Part shown: in pieces, positions 18,410 to 32,412 of the stretch | How the letters are laid out: every line of letters begins with the position of its first letter | Position numbering within the stretch: the stretch's first letter is position 1 | Source: Tepidiphilus margaritifer DSM 15129 | GTDB taxonomy: Bacteria; Pseudomonadota; Gammaproteobacteria; Burkholderiales; Rhodocyclaceae | Direction of reading: 5' to 3' | Length of the DNA: 64,000 nucleotides | NCBI RefSeq assembly: GCF_000425565.1 | Contig: NZ_KE384397.1 | Span: 341,746-405,745 of the forward strand | Notes under the pieces: generated by a model | The model's input: only the letters and a program-made list of their open reading frames with translations | What the model was told of the DNA's origin: nothing | Database searches by the model: none | Translations under genes and position numbers: made by a program

Positions 18410-19207
18410 GTGGCGACGACGGCCGAAGCCGCGCGCAGGGTTGCGCTGCGCTGTGAAAACGTCAATCGCTGGTTCGGCGGCCTGCATGCGCTCAAGGGCC
18501 CCGATCTGGCGATCTTCCAGGGCGAAATCTTCGGGTTGGTGGGGCCGAACGGCTCCGGCAAGACCACCCTCGTCAATACCGTCACCGGGTTTTACCCGCC
18601 GCAGAAAGGGCGGGTGTTCCTGTTCGACGAACAGATCAACGGGCTTCCCCCCTATCGCATCGCGCAAAAGGGCGTGGCGCGCACCTTCCAGAACGTCGCG
18701 CTCTTTCGTGGCCTCACCGTGCTCGACAACATCCTCGTGGGGCGTCACATCCACATGCGCCCGAGCGCGCTCGCCACGCTCGGCTACTGGTGGTGGGCGA
18801 AGAAAGAGGAGGTGGCGCACCGCGCCAAGGTCGAGGACGTGATCGACCTCCTGCAGCTCGAGGACGTGCGCGACGAGCCCGTCGACGTCATCCCCCTGGG
18901 GCTGCAAAAGCGCGTCGAGCTCGCCCGGGCGCTGGCCGCCGAGCCGCGGCTGCTGGTGCTCGACGAGCCCATGGCCGGTATGAACCAGGAAGAGAAAGAG
19001 TACATGGTGCGTTTCATTTTGGATGCGCACGAGGATCTCGGCCTCACCATCCTCATGATCGAGCACCACATGGACGTGGTCACCTCGATCTGCCACCGCG
19101 TGGCGGTGTTCAACGACGGCGTGAAGATCGCCGAAGGGCCCCCGCGTGAGACCATCAACGACCCGGCCGTCGTGGCCGCCTACATCGGAGCGAGCGATGC
19201 GGCCTGA
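18410..19207 (+). CDS. Branched-chain-type ABC transporter ATP-binding protein (LivG)
   Basis: A 265-residue ATPase of a HAAT-family importer. Walker A is GPNGSGKTTLVN, the Q-loop lies in ARTFQNVALF, the signature region is PLGLQKRVELARAL (an LSGGQ variant, as is common in LivG), Walker B is RLLVLDEPMAGM, and the switch His is in IEHHMDVV. GTG at 18410 was chosen because AAGGAGG lies five bases upstream; an in-frame ATG at 18389 would precede that site. The 3' end overlaps the acyl-CoA ligase gene by 11 bases. Confidence 0.9.
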   Translation: MATTAEAARRVALRCENVNRWFGGLHALKGPDLAIFQGEIFGLVGPNGSGKTTLVNTVTGFYPPQKGRVFLFDEQINGLPPYRIAQKGVARTFQNVALFRGLTVLDNILVGRHIHMRPSALATLGYWWWAKKEEVAHRAKVEDVIDLLQLEDVRDEPVDVIPLGLQKRVELARALAAEPRLLVLDEPMAGMNQEEKEYMVRFILDAHEDLGLTILMIEHHMDVVTSICHRVAVFNDGVKIAEGPPRETINDPAVVAAYIGASDAA

Positions 19208-21161
19208 CGATCTGCCTCTAGCCTTGCCCTGGCGTCCCCACGATTGGCGCAAAGGGGACCACCTGCTCGCGCTGCTCGCCGCCAACGCCTCGAGCCATCC
19301 GGCCGAGATCGCCATGCGCGAACGCGACCGCGGCATCTGGCGCGAATACACGTGGCAGGATTATCACGACACGGTGCTCGCCTTCGCCGCCGGTCTCGAA
19401 TCGCTTGGCGTGCGCCCCTTCGAGGTGGTGCAGATCGTCGGCGACAACCGGCCGGCGCTGTATTTCGCCATGGTCGCGTTGGGGGCCTTGCGCGCCATCG
19501 CCTCGCCAGCCTATCCCGACGCCACGCCCGACGAGATCGCACTGCTCGCCGAGCGCGAAGACGTGCGCTGTGCCGTCGTCGAAGACCAGGAGCAGGTCGA
19601 CAAGCTGCTGCAGCTGGAAAAGGAGCACGGCGAACGCTACCGGCTCATCGTCTACGACGACCCGCGCGGTCTGGCGGGCAAGATGCCCGAGCGTTTCGTC
19701 GCCTTCGCCGAGGTCGTCGCACGCGGGCGTGAGCGGCTCGCCGCCGATCCCTTGCTGCGCCAAGCGCTGCTCGAACGTCCCTCGGCACACGACGTGGCCG
19801 TTTTGCTGCACTCCTCCGGCACCACCGGCACGCCCAAGGGGGTGCCGCTCAAGCACGGCCATGTGCTCTCGGCGGTACGCAACGCCGCACAGGCGGGTTA
19901 TTTCCAGAATGGCGACGTGCACGTCGCCTACCTGCCCATGGCGTGGGTGGGCGACTACATCTTCTCCATCGGGGCGGCCTTCGCCCTGCGTTTCGCGGTG
20001 AACATTCCCGAGCGGCAGGAAACGGTGATCCGCGACCTGCGCGAGATCGCCCCCACCGTCTTCTTTTCTTCGCCGCGTGCCTGGGCCGGCATGATCACCC
20101 GCATCCAGGTGGGCATGGACGAATCCACCCCGCTCAAGCGCCGACTCTACGAGCATTTCATGGCCTTCGCCATCGAGCTCGAACGGCGACGCCTGGCCGG
20201 CGATCCGCCTTCGTTCGGTGCGCGGCTGTGGCGGGCGTTGGGCGAGTGGATGATCTATGGCCCGATCAAGGACCAGCTGGGGCTTGCCCGCGTGCGGCGA
20301 GCCTACACCGCCGGCGAGGCGATCGGTGAAGACGACTTCCTCTTCCTGCGCGCGCTCGGCGTGCCGTTGCGCCAGTTCTATGGCCAGACCGAGAACTGCG
20401 CCCTGTGCGCCGCCCAGTCGGCCGACGACGTCAAGCTGCACACCGTCGGGCGGCCCTTCCCCGGCGTGGAGGTGAAAATCGCCGACAGCGGCGAGATCCT
20501 CGTGCGCGGCGACAACGTCTTCGACGGTTACTACGACAATCCCAAGGCGAGCGAAGAGGCCCTGGAAGACGGGTGGTTGCACACGGGCGATGCCGGCTAC
20601 TTCGAAGAGGATGGTTCGCTCGTCGTGCTCGGGCGCCTGTCGGAAGTGGCCTACACCGCCTCCGGCGAGCGCTACGTCGCCACCTACATCGAAAACCGCA
20701 TCAAGTTCAGCCAGTACGTCAAGGACGTCTGCGTCATCGGCGAGAACCGTCCCTTCCTTTCCGCCATCGTCTGTATCGACCTCGAGGCGGTGGGGCACTG
20801 GGCGGAGGAGCACGGCGTGCCTTACACCTCCTATGCCGACCTGTCGCAGAAGCCCGAAGTCTACGATCTGGTCGCCGGGGTCATCGCGCACGTCAACCAG
20901 GTGCTGCCGTCGGGACTTCGCATCCGCCGTTTCGTCAACCTGCACAAGCCCTTCGACCCGGACGACGGCGAAGTCACCCGCACGCGCAAGCTGCGCCGCA
21001 AGGTGATCTACGAGCGCTACGCACCCATCCTCGAGGCGCTCTACGATCCGGCGCGTCACGAGATCGACTTCCAGGCGACGATCACCTACGAGACCGGCGA
21101 GACCGGCGTCATCGCCCGCCGTCTGCGGCTCCACGACGTCGCCCCGGCGCAGGGAGAGTGA
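19197..21161 (+). CDS. AMP-dependent acyl-CoA synthetase (long-chain acyl-CoA ligase-like)
   Basis: A 654-residue adenylate-forming enzyme that activates a carboxylic acid to its CoA thioester. The P-loop is LLHSSGTTGTPKGVPLKHGH, motif A5 is RQFYGQTENCALCAA, and GWLHTGDAGYFEEDGSLVVL is the A7 region. The C-terminal domain carries GEVTRTRKLRRK, containing the expected catalytic Lys region. Length and sequence resemble the FadD15/bubblegum-like group. It lies inside an ABC importer operon, so the imported substrate is probably activated at once. Substrate unknown; fatty or aromatic acids are candidates. Confidence 0.9.
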   Translation: MRPDDLPLALPWRPHDWRKGDHLLALLAANASSHPAEIAMRERDRGIWREYTWQDYHDTVLAFAAGLESLGVRPFEVVQIVGDNRPALYFAMVALGALRAIASPAYPDATPDEIALLAEREDVRCAVVEDQEQVDKLLQLEKEHGERYRLIVYDDPRGLAGKMPERFVAFAEVVARGRERLAADPLLRQALLERPSAHDVAVLLHSSGTTGTPKGVPLKHGHVLSAVRNAAQAGYFQNGDVHVAYLPMAWVGDYIFSIGAAFALRFAVNIPERQETVIRDLREIAPTVFFSSPRAWAGMITRIQVGMDESTPLKRRLYEHFMAFAIELERRRLAGDPPSFGARLWRALGEWMIYGPIKDQLGLARVRRAYTAGEAIGEDDFLFLRALGVPLRQFYGQTENCALCAAQSADDVKLHTVGRPFPGVEVKIADSGEILVRGDNVFDGYYDNPKASEEALEDGWLHTGDAGYFEEDGSLVVLGRLSEVAYTASGERYVATYIENRIKFSQYVKDVCVIGENRPFLSAIVCIDLEAVGHWAEEHGVPYTSYADLSQKPEVYDLVAGVIAHVNQVLPSGLRIRRFVNLHKPFDPDDGEVTRTRKLRRKVIYERYAPILEALYDPARHEIDFQATITYETGETGVIARRLRLHDVAPAQGE

Positions 21162-21162
21162 G

Positions 21163-22050
21163 ATGGATTTCTTGTTTCTGGCCGAACTCTTCGTCAATGG
21201 CCTGAGCACCGGGCTCATGTACAGCCTCGTGGCGCTGGGCATCACCCTGATCTACAAGGCGAGCGGCGTGCCCAATCTGGCGCAGGGGGCAATGGTGATG
21301 CTCTCGGGCTATCTCGTCTGGGCCGTGGTGAGTCTTCTTTCCTGGCCGCTGTGGCTGGCGATCGCGCTCGCGGTGGTGGGCATGTTCCTCTTCGGTCTGG
21401 CCACCGAGCGCTGGCTGCTGCGCCGCATGGTGGGCCAGCCGGTCATCATGATCGTCATGCTCACGCTCGGTCTGGACATCTTCCTGCGGGGTTTCGTGCC
21501 CGGACTGCTGGGTGCGGCGCCCAAACGGCTCGACCTGGGCATCGGTCTTGCGCCCATCATCGTGGCCGACGTCTTCGTCAACCGCGCCTACCTCGTCGGG
21601 GCGATCGGCGCCATGGTACTCATCGCCGCGGCCATGCTCTTTTTCCGTACCCGGCTCGGCACCAAGCTGCGCGCGGTCTCGGACGATCACGTCGCCAGCT
21701 GGGCCGTGGGTATCTCGGTGGAGCGCGCGATCGGCATCTCCTGGGGCATCGCCGGCGTGGCCGCCGTGGGGGCCGGTACCGTCTGGGGTTCGGTGCAAGG
21801 AGTGGACTGGACCCTGTCTGCGTTGCTCTTTCCCGCCATCGCCGTGGTGATCCTGGGCGGCATCGACAGCCTGCTCGGCGTCTTCGTCGGCGGGCTGGTG
21901 GTCGGGGTGCTCGGCTCGGTGATTCCCGGCTATCTCGATCCCATCGTCGGCGGCGGCACGCGCGACGTCGTCACTTCCGTGCTGATCGTGCTCACCATCC
22001 TCTTCCGGCCCTACGGCATGTTCGGTCGCGAAGACATCGAGAGGGTCTGA
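21163..22050 (+). CDS. Branched-chain-type ABC transporter permease (LivH)
   Basis: A 295-residue inner-membrane permease with about eight hydrophobic segments. Family marks: FVNGLSTGLMYSLVALGITL at the N-terminus, NLAQGAMVMLSGYL, and the cytoplasmic coupling-loop area around GTKLRAVSDDHVASWAVGIS. DLGIGLAPI and GGIDSLLGVFVGGLVVGVL complete the fold. It starts one base after the ligase stop. It pairs with the LivM-type permease that follows three bases after its stop. Confidence 0.9.
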   Translation: MDFLFLAELFVNGLSTGLMYSLVALGITLIYKASGVPNLAQGAMVMLSGYLVWAVVSLLSWPLWLAIALAVVGMFLFGLATERWLLRRMVGQPVIMIVMLTLGLDIFLRGFVPGLLGAAPKRLDLGIGLAPIIVADVFVNRAYLVGAIGAMVLIAAAMLFFRTRLGTKLRAVSDDHVASWAVGISVERAIGISWGIAGVAAVGAGTVWGSVQGVDWTLSALLFPAIAVVILGGIDSLLGVFVGGLVVGVLGSVIPGYLDPIVGGGTRDVVTSVLIVLTILFRPYGMFGREDIERV

Positions 22051-22053
22051 CCC

Positions 22054-23127
22054 ATGTTCTACCGTCTCTCCGGCGTCCACCATACCCGCTACGAAGACAC
22101 GCGTCGGCTGTGGCCCATTCCTGCCGACCGGCGGCTGGTGGCGGTGCTCTTCCTGCTCGCGCTCAGCGCCCCGCTGTGGCTCTCCGAGCTCTACCTGCAA
22201 AACTACCTCCTGCCCTGGCTCATCTGGAGTGCGGCCACCCTGTCGCTGACGCTGCTCATGGGGGTGGCGGGGCAGCTGCACTTCGGCTACGCCGCGGTGA
22301 TGGCCATCGGGGCCTATTCGGCGATCCACCTCGTGCGCTTGGGGGTGCCCTTCGAGCTCGCCTTCATCGGGGCAGGGCTCGTCGCGGCGGTGATCGGTTG
22401 CCTTTTTGGGGCGGCGGCCCTGCGCGTCAAGGGGCTCTACCTCGTGATGGCCACGCTCGCCATGCAGTATCTCGTCGACTGGGTGATCGTCAATGTTCCA
22501 GCGATCTCGGGCGGAGCGCACGCCACGCTGCAGGCGCCCGAAGCCCGCGTGCTCTTCTTCTCCTTCGCCGATGGGCTCACGCGCTACTACTTCGCCTTTT
22601 TCTGGGCGGTGTTCATGACGCTTTTCCTGCTCAACACCAAGCGCACCAGTTTCGGGCGGGCCCTGGTGGCCATCCGCGACAAGGATTACGCCGCCTCGGT
22701 GATCGGGGTGAGCCCCTTCAGGTACAAGCTGCTCGCCTTTTTCTCCAGCTCGTTTTTCGGCGGCATGAGCGGCGCGGTGCTGGCGTTCTGCTTCTACCGG
22801 GCCGTGACGCCGGAGCAGTTCGGGTTCAACGTCTCGACCCAGCTCGTGGCCATGGTGCTCGTCGGCGGCCTGGGCAGCGTGATCGGCGCCTATCTCGGCG
22901 CGGCCTTCGTGCTGCTCACGCCGATGATCCTCTCCAACGGCATCGCGGCGCTTTCTGATGCCGGCTGGCTGTCGGTGTCGGCAAACCTGCTCGCACACCT
23001 GCCGCTCATGATCTACGGCGCGCTCATCATCGGTTTTCTGCTCGCGGAGCCGCTGGGGCTGGCGAAGATCTACGACAACATGCGCAATTATTTCCTCGTG
23101 TGGCCGTTCAAGCACTCGCGGCGCTGA
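22054..23127 (+). CDS. Branched-chain-type ABC transporter permease (LivM)
   Basis: A 357-residue inner-membrane permease. SLTLLMGVAGQLHFGYAAVM and LRVKGLYLVMATLAMQYLVD are typical LivM segments, and the EAA-like coupling loop reads FGRALVAIRDKDYAASVIGV. An N-terminal ~30-residue cytoplasmic extension (SGVHHTRYEDTRRLWPIPAD) precedes the first membrane span; this form is common in transporters that travel with acyl-CoA ligases. The substrate is unknown. Confidence 0.9.
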   Translation: MFYRLSGVHHTRYEDTRRLWPIPADRRLVAVLFLLALSAPLWLSELYLQNYLLPWLIWSAATLSLTLLMGVAGQLHFGYAAVMAIGAYSAIHLVRLGVPFELAFIGAGLVAAVIGCLFGAAALRVKGLYLVMATLAMQYLVDWVIVNVPAISGGAHATLQAPEARVLFFSFADGLTRYYFAFFWAVFMTLFLLNTKRTSFGRALVAIRDKDYAASVIGVSPFRYKLLAFFSSSFFGGMSGAVLAFCFYRAVTPEQFGFNVSTQLVAMVLVGGLGSVIGAYLGAAFVLLTPMILSNGIAALSDAGWLSVSANLLAHLPLMIYGALIIGFLLAEPLGLAKIYDNMRNYFLVWPFKHSRR

Positions 23128-23171
23128 CGGAAATTTCAGGTGGTTCATTACGACGACAAGGAGGAGACACG

Positions 23172-24422
23172 ATGAAGAAGACGTTCAAGAAAGGCATGAT
23201 CGGGGCGCTGTTCGCCACGGCCGCCTTGGCCGCCGCGCCGGCGCTGCAAGCGCAGGAGACGGTGAAATTCGGCCTGTTCCACGATTTCACCAAGGTCTAC
23301 ACGTTCGTGGCCGACGAATTCAGCCAGGGGCAGCGCGACTACCTCACCCTCATCAACGAGGAGGGCGGCATCAAGGGGCAGAAGTTCGAGGCCATCGTGC
23401 GCGACCATGGCAACGAACCGCAGCGCGGCCTGGAGCTCTACAACCGCGCGCGCGAGGAAGGGGCGATCTACTTCATGTTCCTGAGCACGCCGGTGGCCAA
23501 CGCCGTCGTACCGCGGGCGCTGCAGGACAAGGTGGTGCTGGGCACACCGCTGCACGGGCGCGGTGACGCCATGGTGGGCGAGACCTTCCCTTACGTCTTC
23601 CCCATGATGGCCAGTTACTGGTCGCAGGCGGCGCGTCTGCTCAAGTACGTCGAGGACACTCAAGGCGGGCTCAAGGGCAAGAAAATCGCCCACGTGCACA
23701 TCGACACTCCCTTCGGGCGTGAGCCGCTCCCCATCCTGGAGAAACTCGCCCAGCAGAAATCCTTCGAGCTGCGCGCCTTTGCCTATCCCAGCCCCGGCAA
23801 TGAACAATCGGCCGTGTGGTCCGACGTGCGCCGCTACCGTCCCGACTACGTGCTGATCTGGGGCGCGGGCAACTCGCAGATGGTGTCGGTGCGCGAGGCG
23901 GTGCGCAACGGCATCGATCCGTCCAAGATCCTGTCGGTCGTCTGGCTCACCGAGACCGACATGAAGAACATTGGCGAGAGCACGGCCATCGGCGTCAAGC
24001 GCGTCGAAGTGGTGCAGCCCGGCCGCGATCATCCCATCATCCAGCGCATCCTCGACAAGGTCTACAAGGCCGGCAAGGGCGCCGGACCGGAAGCGCGGGT
24101 AGGCAACACCTACTACAACTATGGCGTGGCCGACATGGTGATCGCCACCGAGGGCGCGAAACTGGCGCTGGAAAAATTCGGCCCGCCGCTCACCGGCGAG
24201 AAACTCAAGGCTGGCATGGAGATGATCCGCGATCTCGACACCAAGGGCTTCATGCCGCCGGTAACGATCACGCCGCAGGATCACCAGGGTGGCGGCCAAG
24301 CGCGCGTGTCGCAGTGGGATGGCAAAGCCTGGGTTCCGGTGAGCGACTGGGCCGCGGCCTACCAGGACGTGGTGTGGGAGGAAGCCCGCGCGAGCGCGGC
24401 GAAGTTCAGCCAAGCGAAATGA
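23172..24422 (+). CDS. Periplasmic substrate-binding protein of the Liv-type ABC transporter
   Basis: A 416-residue precursor with a signal peptide (Lys-rich start, hydrophobic core, cleavage probably after ALQA around residue 29). The mature part follows the type I periplasmic-binding fold (Peripla_BP_6): VKFGLFHDFTKVYTFVADEF, INEEGGIKGQKFEAIVRDHG, and later NYGVADMVIATEGAKLALEK. The binding pocket residues cannot be assigned by eye. AAGGAGGAGAC precedes the ATG. A strong hairpin follows the gene, as often seen after highly expressed binding-protein genes. Confidence 0.88.
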   Translation: MKKTFKKGMIGALFATAALAAAPALQAQETVKFGLFHDFTKVYTFVADEFSQGQRDYLTLINEEGGIKGQKFEAIVRDHGNEPQRGLELYNRAREEGAIYFMFLSTPVANAVVPRALQDKVVLGTPLHGRGDAMVGETFPYVFPMMASYWSQAARLLKYVEDTQGGLKGKKIAHVHIDTPFGREPLPILEKLAQQKSFELRAFAYPSPGNEQSAVWSDVRRYRPDYVLIWGAGNSQMVSVREAVRNGIDPSKILSVVWLTETDMKNIGESTAIGVKRVEVVQPGRDHPIIQRILDKVYKAGKGAGPEARVGNTYYNYGVADMVIATEGAKLALEKFGPPLTGEKLKAGMEMIRDLDTKGFMPPVTITPQDHQGGGQARVSQWDGKAWVPVSDWAAAYQDVVWEEARASAAKFSQAK

Positions 24423-24429
24423 GGATGGC

Positions 24430-24454
24430 CGGCGCCGGGGCCTTCCCGGCGCCG
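24430..24454 (+). other. Intra-operon hairpin after the binding-protein gene
   Basis: CGGCGCCGGG and CCCGGCGCCG form a perfect 10-bp GC stem with loop GCCTT, seven bases after the binding-protein stop and before the livF-type gene. No T-run follows. Such hairpins usually protect the upstream message or attenuate downstream expression, favouring excess binding protein. Confidence 0.7.
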
Positions 24455-24468
24455 TACAGGGAGCGAGC

Positions 24469-25290
24469 ATGAGCCAAACGGGCGATACGCGCGGCACGGC
24501 CCCCGTGCTGCTGCGGCTATCCAACGTCGAAGTGGTCTACGACAAGGTGTTCCTGGCGATCAAGGGCGTCTCGCTCGAGATCCGCGAAGGCGACATGGTA
24601 GCGCTGCTCGGCGCCAACGGCGCCGGAAAGAGCACCACGCTGAAATCGGTGAGCGGTCTGCTCGCGCCCGAGCGCGGCGAGGTGACCCGCGGGCACATTG
24701 AGTTCGCCGGGCGCGATCTGGGCACGATGCCGGCACCGCAACGGGTGCATCTGGGCATCGCCCACGTACTCGAGGGGCGGCGCGTCTTCGGGCATCTCAC
24801 GCCGGAGGAGAACCTCGTCGCTGCCTACCGCGGGCGCGACCAGCGCCGCTACCTGCAGCTGCGCGACATGGTCTATGGGTACTTCCCGCGCTTGGTCGAG
24901 CGCGCGAGGTCGAAGGCGGGCTATCTCTCGGGCGGCGAGCAACAGATGCTCGCCATCGGCCGGGCGCTCATGACCGAGCCGAAACTCCTGATGCTCGACG
25001 AGCCGAGCCTGGGGCTCTCGCCGCTCTTCGTCAAGGAGATCTTCGGCATCATCCGCACCATCAACGAGAAAGAGCGCATGAGCGTGCTCCTCGTGGAGCA
25101 GAACGCCGTGGCGGCCCTGAACGTGGTGCAGCACGCCTACGTCGTCGACCAGGGGCGCATCGTGATGGAGGGCAGCGCCGCGCTGCTGCGCCAGAATCCC
25201 GACATCCAGGAGTTCTACCTCGGCGGCAGTCATGCCGTCGATTATCACAACGTCAAGCACTATCGCCGGCGCAAGCGTTGGCTCGCCTGA
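24469..25290 (+). CDS. Branched-chain-type ABC transporter ATP-binding protein (LivF)
   Basis: A 273-residue second ATPase of the importer. Walker A is GANGAGKSTTLKSVSG, the Q-loop region is HVLEGRRVFGHLTPEENL, the signature LSGGEQQMLAIGRAL, Walker B LLMLDEPSLGLSP, and the switch His region is replaced by VEQNAVAAL as in LivF. A ~20-residue C-terminal extension rich in His, Tyr, Lys and Arg (YHNVKHYRRRKRW) is present. It completes the operon livG-ligase-livH-livM-binding protein-livF. Confidence 0.9.
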   Translation: MSQTGDTRGTAPVLLRLSNVEVVYDKVFLAIKGVSLEIREGDMVALLGANGAGKSTTLKSVSGLLAPERGEVTRGHIEFAGRDLGTMPAPQRVHLGIAHVLEGRRVFGHLTPEENLVAAYRGRDQRRYLQLRDMVYGYFPRLVERARSKAGYLSGGEQQMLAIGRALMTEPKLLMLDEPSLGLSPLFVKEIFGIIRTINEKERMSVLLVEQNAVAALNVVQHAYVVDQGRIVMEGSAALLRQNPDIQEFYLGGSHAVDYHNVKHYRRRKRWLA

Positions 25291-25295
25291 GGAAA

Positions 25296-25315
25296 GGCGC
25301 GGCTCTTGCCGCGCC
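25296..25315. terminator. Hairpin between convergent livF-type and thioesterase genes
   Basis: GGCGCGGC-TCTT-GCCGCGCC is a perfect 8-bp stem with a 4-base loop in the 31-base gap between the two stop codons. The downstream tract on the plus strand is pyrimidine-rich (TCCTCCTTACTCC), and on the minus strand it is TTTCC, so it probably works weakly in both directions. Confidence 0.6.
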
Positions 25316-25321
25316 TCCTCC

Positions 25322-25762
25322 TTACTCCCGGTCGGGCAAGCCGATCATGGTGGCCGTCATCAGCGCCACCTGCTCGCGGCCATCCTCGCGCTCCATCCAG
25401 CCTTCGCCCAGACATACCGTGAGGGTACGCCCGGCGCGCACCACGCGCCCCACCGCCACCAGGCGATCCCCCCTGGCGGGTGCGAGCAGGTTGGTCTTGA
25501 TCTCCACCGAGAGCACGGCATGGCCGGGCGGCATCAGCGAATAGGCGGCATAGCCCAGCGCGCTATCGAGGATGGTAATGACGACCCCGGCGTGCAGGAA
25601 ACCGTGCTGCTGCGTCAAGTCGGCGCGAAAGGGGAGCACGATCTCCACTTCGCCCGGTTCGACGCGGGTGAGCTCGGCACCGAAGGTCTGCATGACGCGT
25701 TGGCGGGCGAAATTGTCGCGCACGCGGCGCACGAAGTCGGGATCGACAGGGGTGAATGGCAT
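25322..25762 (-). CDS. PaaI-family hotdog thioesterase
   Basis: A 146-residue hotdog-fold protein. HGFLHAGVVITILDSALGYA matches the PaaI motif HGGxxxxLxDxA in which Asp is catalytic, followed by VEIKTNLLAPARGDRLVAVG. Such enzymes hydrolyse acyl- or aryl-CoA esters and free trapped CoA. A good ribosome site (AAGGAGG) precedes the ATG. Sitting beside a CoA ligase and importer, it could recycle CoA for that pathway, although it is transcribed in the opposite direction. Confidence 0.88.
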   Translation of the reverse strand: MPFTPVDPDFVRRVRDNFARQRVMQTFGAELTRVEPGEVEIVLPFRADLTQQHGFLHAGVVITILDSALGYAAYSLMPPGHAVLSVEIKTNLLAPARGDRLVAVGRVVRAGRTLTVCLGEGWMEREDGREQVALMTATMIGLPDRE

Positions 25763-25826
25763 GGAATCCTCCTTGGTCGTGAATCGGACTATTCTGATCG
25801 TGGGGTATGGAATAGTGTAACGGAGT

Positions 25827-25856
25827 TTGACAGCATCGGCCGACGTGCTTTAGAAT
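25827..25856 (+). promoter_or_regulatory. Sigma-70 promoter of the atp operon
   Basis: A perfect TTGACA -35, an 18-base spacer and TAGAAT -10 lie about 30 bases upstream of the atpI start. Transcription would begin near 25863. This is the best housekeeping promoter in the window and fits strong constitutive expression of ATP synthase. Confidence 0.75.
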
Positions 25857-25886
25857 CCGCGGGATTTTCTGCAGGGGGTGGTCGCC

Positions 25887-26243
25887 GTGGGCTCCGGCCT
25901 GATGCGTCTGGCGGCGTGGCAACTCGTTGCCGGGGTTCTCGCCGCGCTCGCGGCTTGGGGCTTGGCCGGCGAAGCAGCAGGGCGATCGGCGGCGATCGGC
26001 GCGTTCTCGGTCTGGTTGCCCAATGCCGCGTTCGCCGTCTATCTGACGATGCGCGCGCGGCTCGGCACTCCCTCGGCAGTCGGTTTCCTGGTCGGCGAGC
26101 TGTTCAAGATCGCCGCCGTGGTGATGTTGCTGTTCGCGTTCGTGCGCCATGTCGGTGTACAGAGTTGGCCGGCGTTGATCGTCGGCCTGGTCGTGACGCT
26201 GCAGGCAAACATCGCCGTTGCTGGATTTTTACGCAAAATCTGA
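25887..26243 (+). CDS. atpI: ATP synthase assembly protein AtpI
   Basis: About 118 residues with four hydrophobic segments (LAAWQLVAGVLAALAAWGL, SAAIGAFSVWLPNAAFAVYL, FKIAAVVMLLFAFV and WPALIVGLVVTLQANIAV), typical of AtpI, which assists c-ring assembly. GTG at 25887 fits the AGGGGG ribosome site eight bases upstream; GTG at 25878 is the alternative. It opens the nine-gene atp operon in standard order. Confidence 0.85.
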   Translation: MGSGLMRLAAWQLVAGVLAALAAWGLAGEAAGRSAAIGAFSVWLPNAAFAVYLTMRARLGTPSAVGFLVGELFKIAAVVMLLFAFVRHVGVQSWPALIVGLVVTLQANIAVAGFLRKI

Positions 26244-27452
<1,209 letters not shown>

Positions 27453-27501
27453 TCCTCGGAGTCGTGAACGCCCATCCGTTTTTTCATAGGGGGCAGACGT
27501 C

Positions 27502-27975
27502 GTGAATTTGAACGCAACCCTCATCGCCCAGCTGGTGGTGTTCTTCATCCTCGGCTGGTTCACGATGAAATACGTGTGGCCGCCGATCGTCAAGGCGCTC
27601 GACGAGCGTTCGGCCAAAATTGCGGAGGGGCTGGCGGCGGCCGACAAGGCCAAAGCGGATCTGGCGCTCGCCGAGAAGAAGGCCGTCGAAGAGCTGCGCA
27701 AGGCGCGCGAGGAGGCAGCCCAGCTGCGTGCCGCCGCCGACAAGCAGATCGCCAAGCTGATGGAAGAGGCCCGCGCAGAAGCGGCGCGTCTCATCGCCCA
27801 GGCGCGCGAAGCGGCCGAGCAGGAGGCGCGTGCCGCCGTCGAGCGGATCAAGGATGATCTGCGCGAGGAAGTCGCCCGGCTCGCCGTTGCCGGCGCCGAA
27901 CGCATCCTGCGCCGCGAGATCGACGCCAAGGCTCACGCCGAGCTCTTGGCCAACCTCAAACAGGAACTCGTCTAA
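27502..27975 (+). CDS. atpF: ATP synthase F0 subunit b
   Basis: A 157-residue peripheral-stalk subunit starting at GTG. One N-terminal transmembrane helix ([20 protein letters not shown]) is followed by a long charged coiled-coil rich in Ala, Glu, Lys and Arg (residues 30-150) that dimerises and binds delta and F1. AGGGGGCAG precedes the start. Three bases separate its stop from atpH. Confidence 0.95.
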   Translation: MNLNATLIAQLVVFFILGWFTMKYVWPPIVKALDERSAKIAEGLAAADKAKADLALAEKKAVEELRKAREEAAQLRAAADKQIAKLMEEARAEAARLIAQAREAAEQEARAAVERIKDDLREEVARLAVAGAERILRREIDAKAHAELLANLKQELV

Positions 27976-27978
27976 GCC

Positions 27979-28521
27979 ATGGCCGAAAAAGTCACCATCG
28001 CTCGCCCCTATGCGGAGGCCGCGTTCTCGCTGGCGCTGGGGGCCGGGGCGCTGGAGGCCTGGTCGCAAGCGCTGGAGCGGCTCGCCGCCCTCGTCACCCT
28101 CGACGAGGTGCGTAGTGTCCTGCTCGATCCCAAGGTCGACGACGACAGCAAGGCACGCCTGCTCCTCGATCTCGCAGGGGCCGACCAGCCCTTGCCCGAG
28201 GCGGTGCAGAACTTCGTGCGGTTGCTCGTGCAGAACGACCGCGTGCTGCTCCTGCCCGAGATCCATGCGCTGTTCGTCGCCCGGAAGAACGATCACGAAG
28301 GCGTCGCCATTGCCAAGGTCACGAGTGCATTTCCGCTCGACGATGCGGCACGGGAACGCCTCAAACAAGACCTGGAAGCCCATTTCAAGAAAAAGCTGCA
28401 ACTCGAAGTCACCGTCGATCCGGAGCTGATCGGAGGGGTGCGGGTGCAGGTGGGCGACGAAGTGATCGATGCTTCCGTACGTGGCAAGCTCGCGAACCTG
28501 GCCGCTGCGCTCAAAATCTAG
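27979..28521 (+). CDS. atpH: ATP synthase F1 subunit delta
   Basis: A 180-residue OSCP-like subunit linking the b-dimer to the top of alpha3beta3. The N-terminal helical domain begins with [14 protein letters not shown], the family signature; the C-terminal domain ends with [20 protein letters not shown] followed by [12 protein letters not shown], the conserved delta terminus. It starts three bases after atpF; ten bases separate it from atpA. Confidence 0.95.
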   Translation: MAEKVTIARPYAEAAFSLALGAGALEAWSQALERLAALVTLDEVRSVLLDPKVDDDSKARLLLDLAGADQPLPEAVQNFVRLLVQNDRVLLLPEIHALFVARKNDHEGVAIAKVTSAFPLDDAARERLKQDLEAHFKKKLQLEVTVDPELIGGVRVQVGDEVIDASVRGKLANLAAALKI

Positions 28522-28531
28522 GAGTCATTCG

Positions 28532-30070
<1,539 letters not shown>

Positions 30071-30104
30071 GCGTACGGGCGACGATCACTAGGAGAAACG
30101 GGAT

Positions 30105-32401
<2,297 letters not shown>

Positions 32402-32412
32402 CGGTTCCGGCT

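Noticed and set aside
21109-23148. 679-residue minus-strand open frame antisense to the two permease genes
   Set aside because: Extreme Glu/His/Arg content typical of antisense to hydrophobic coding sequence; no recognisable motif or start site.
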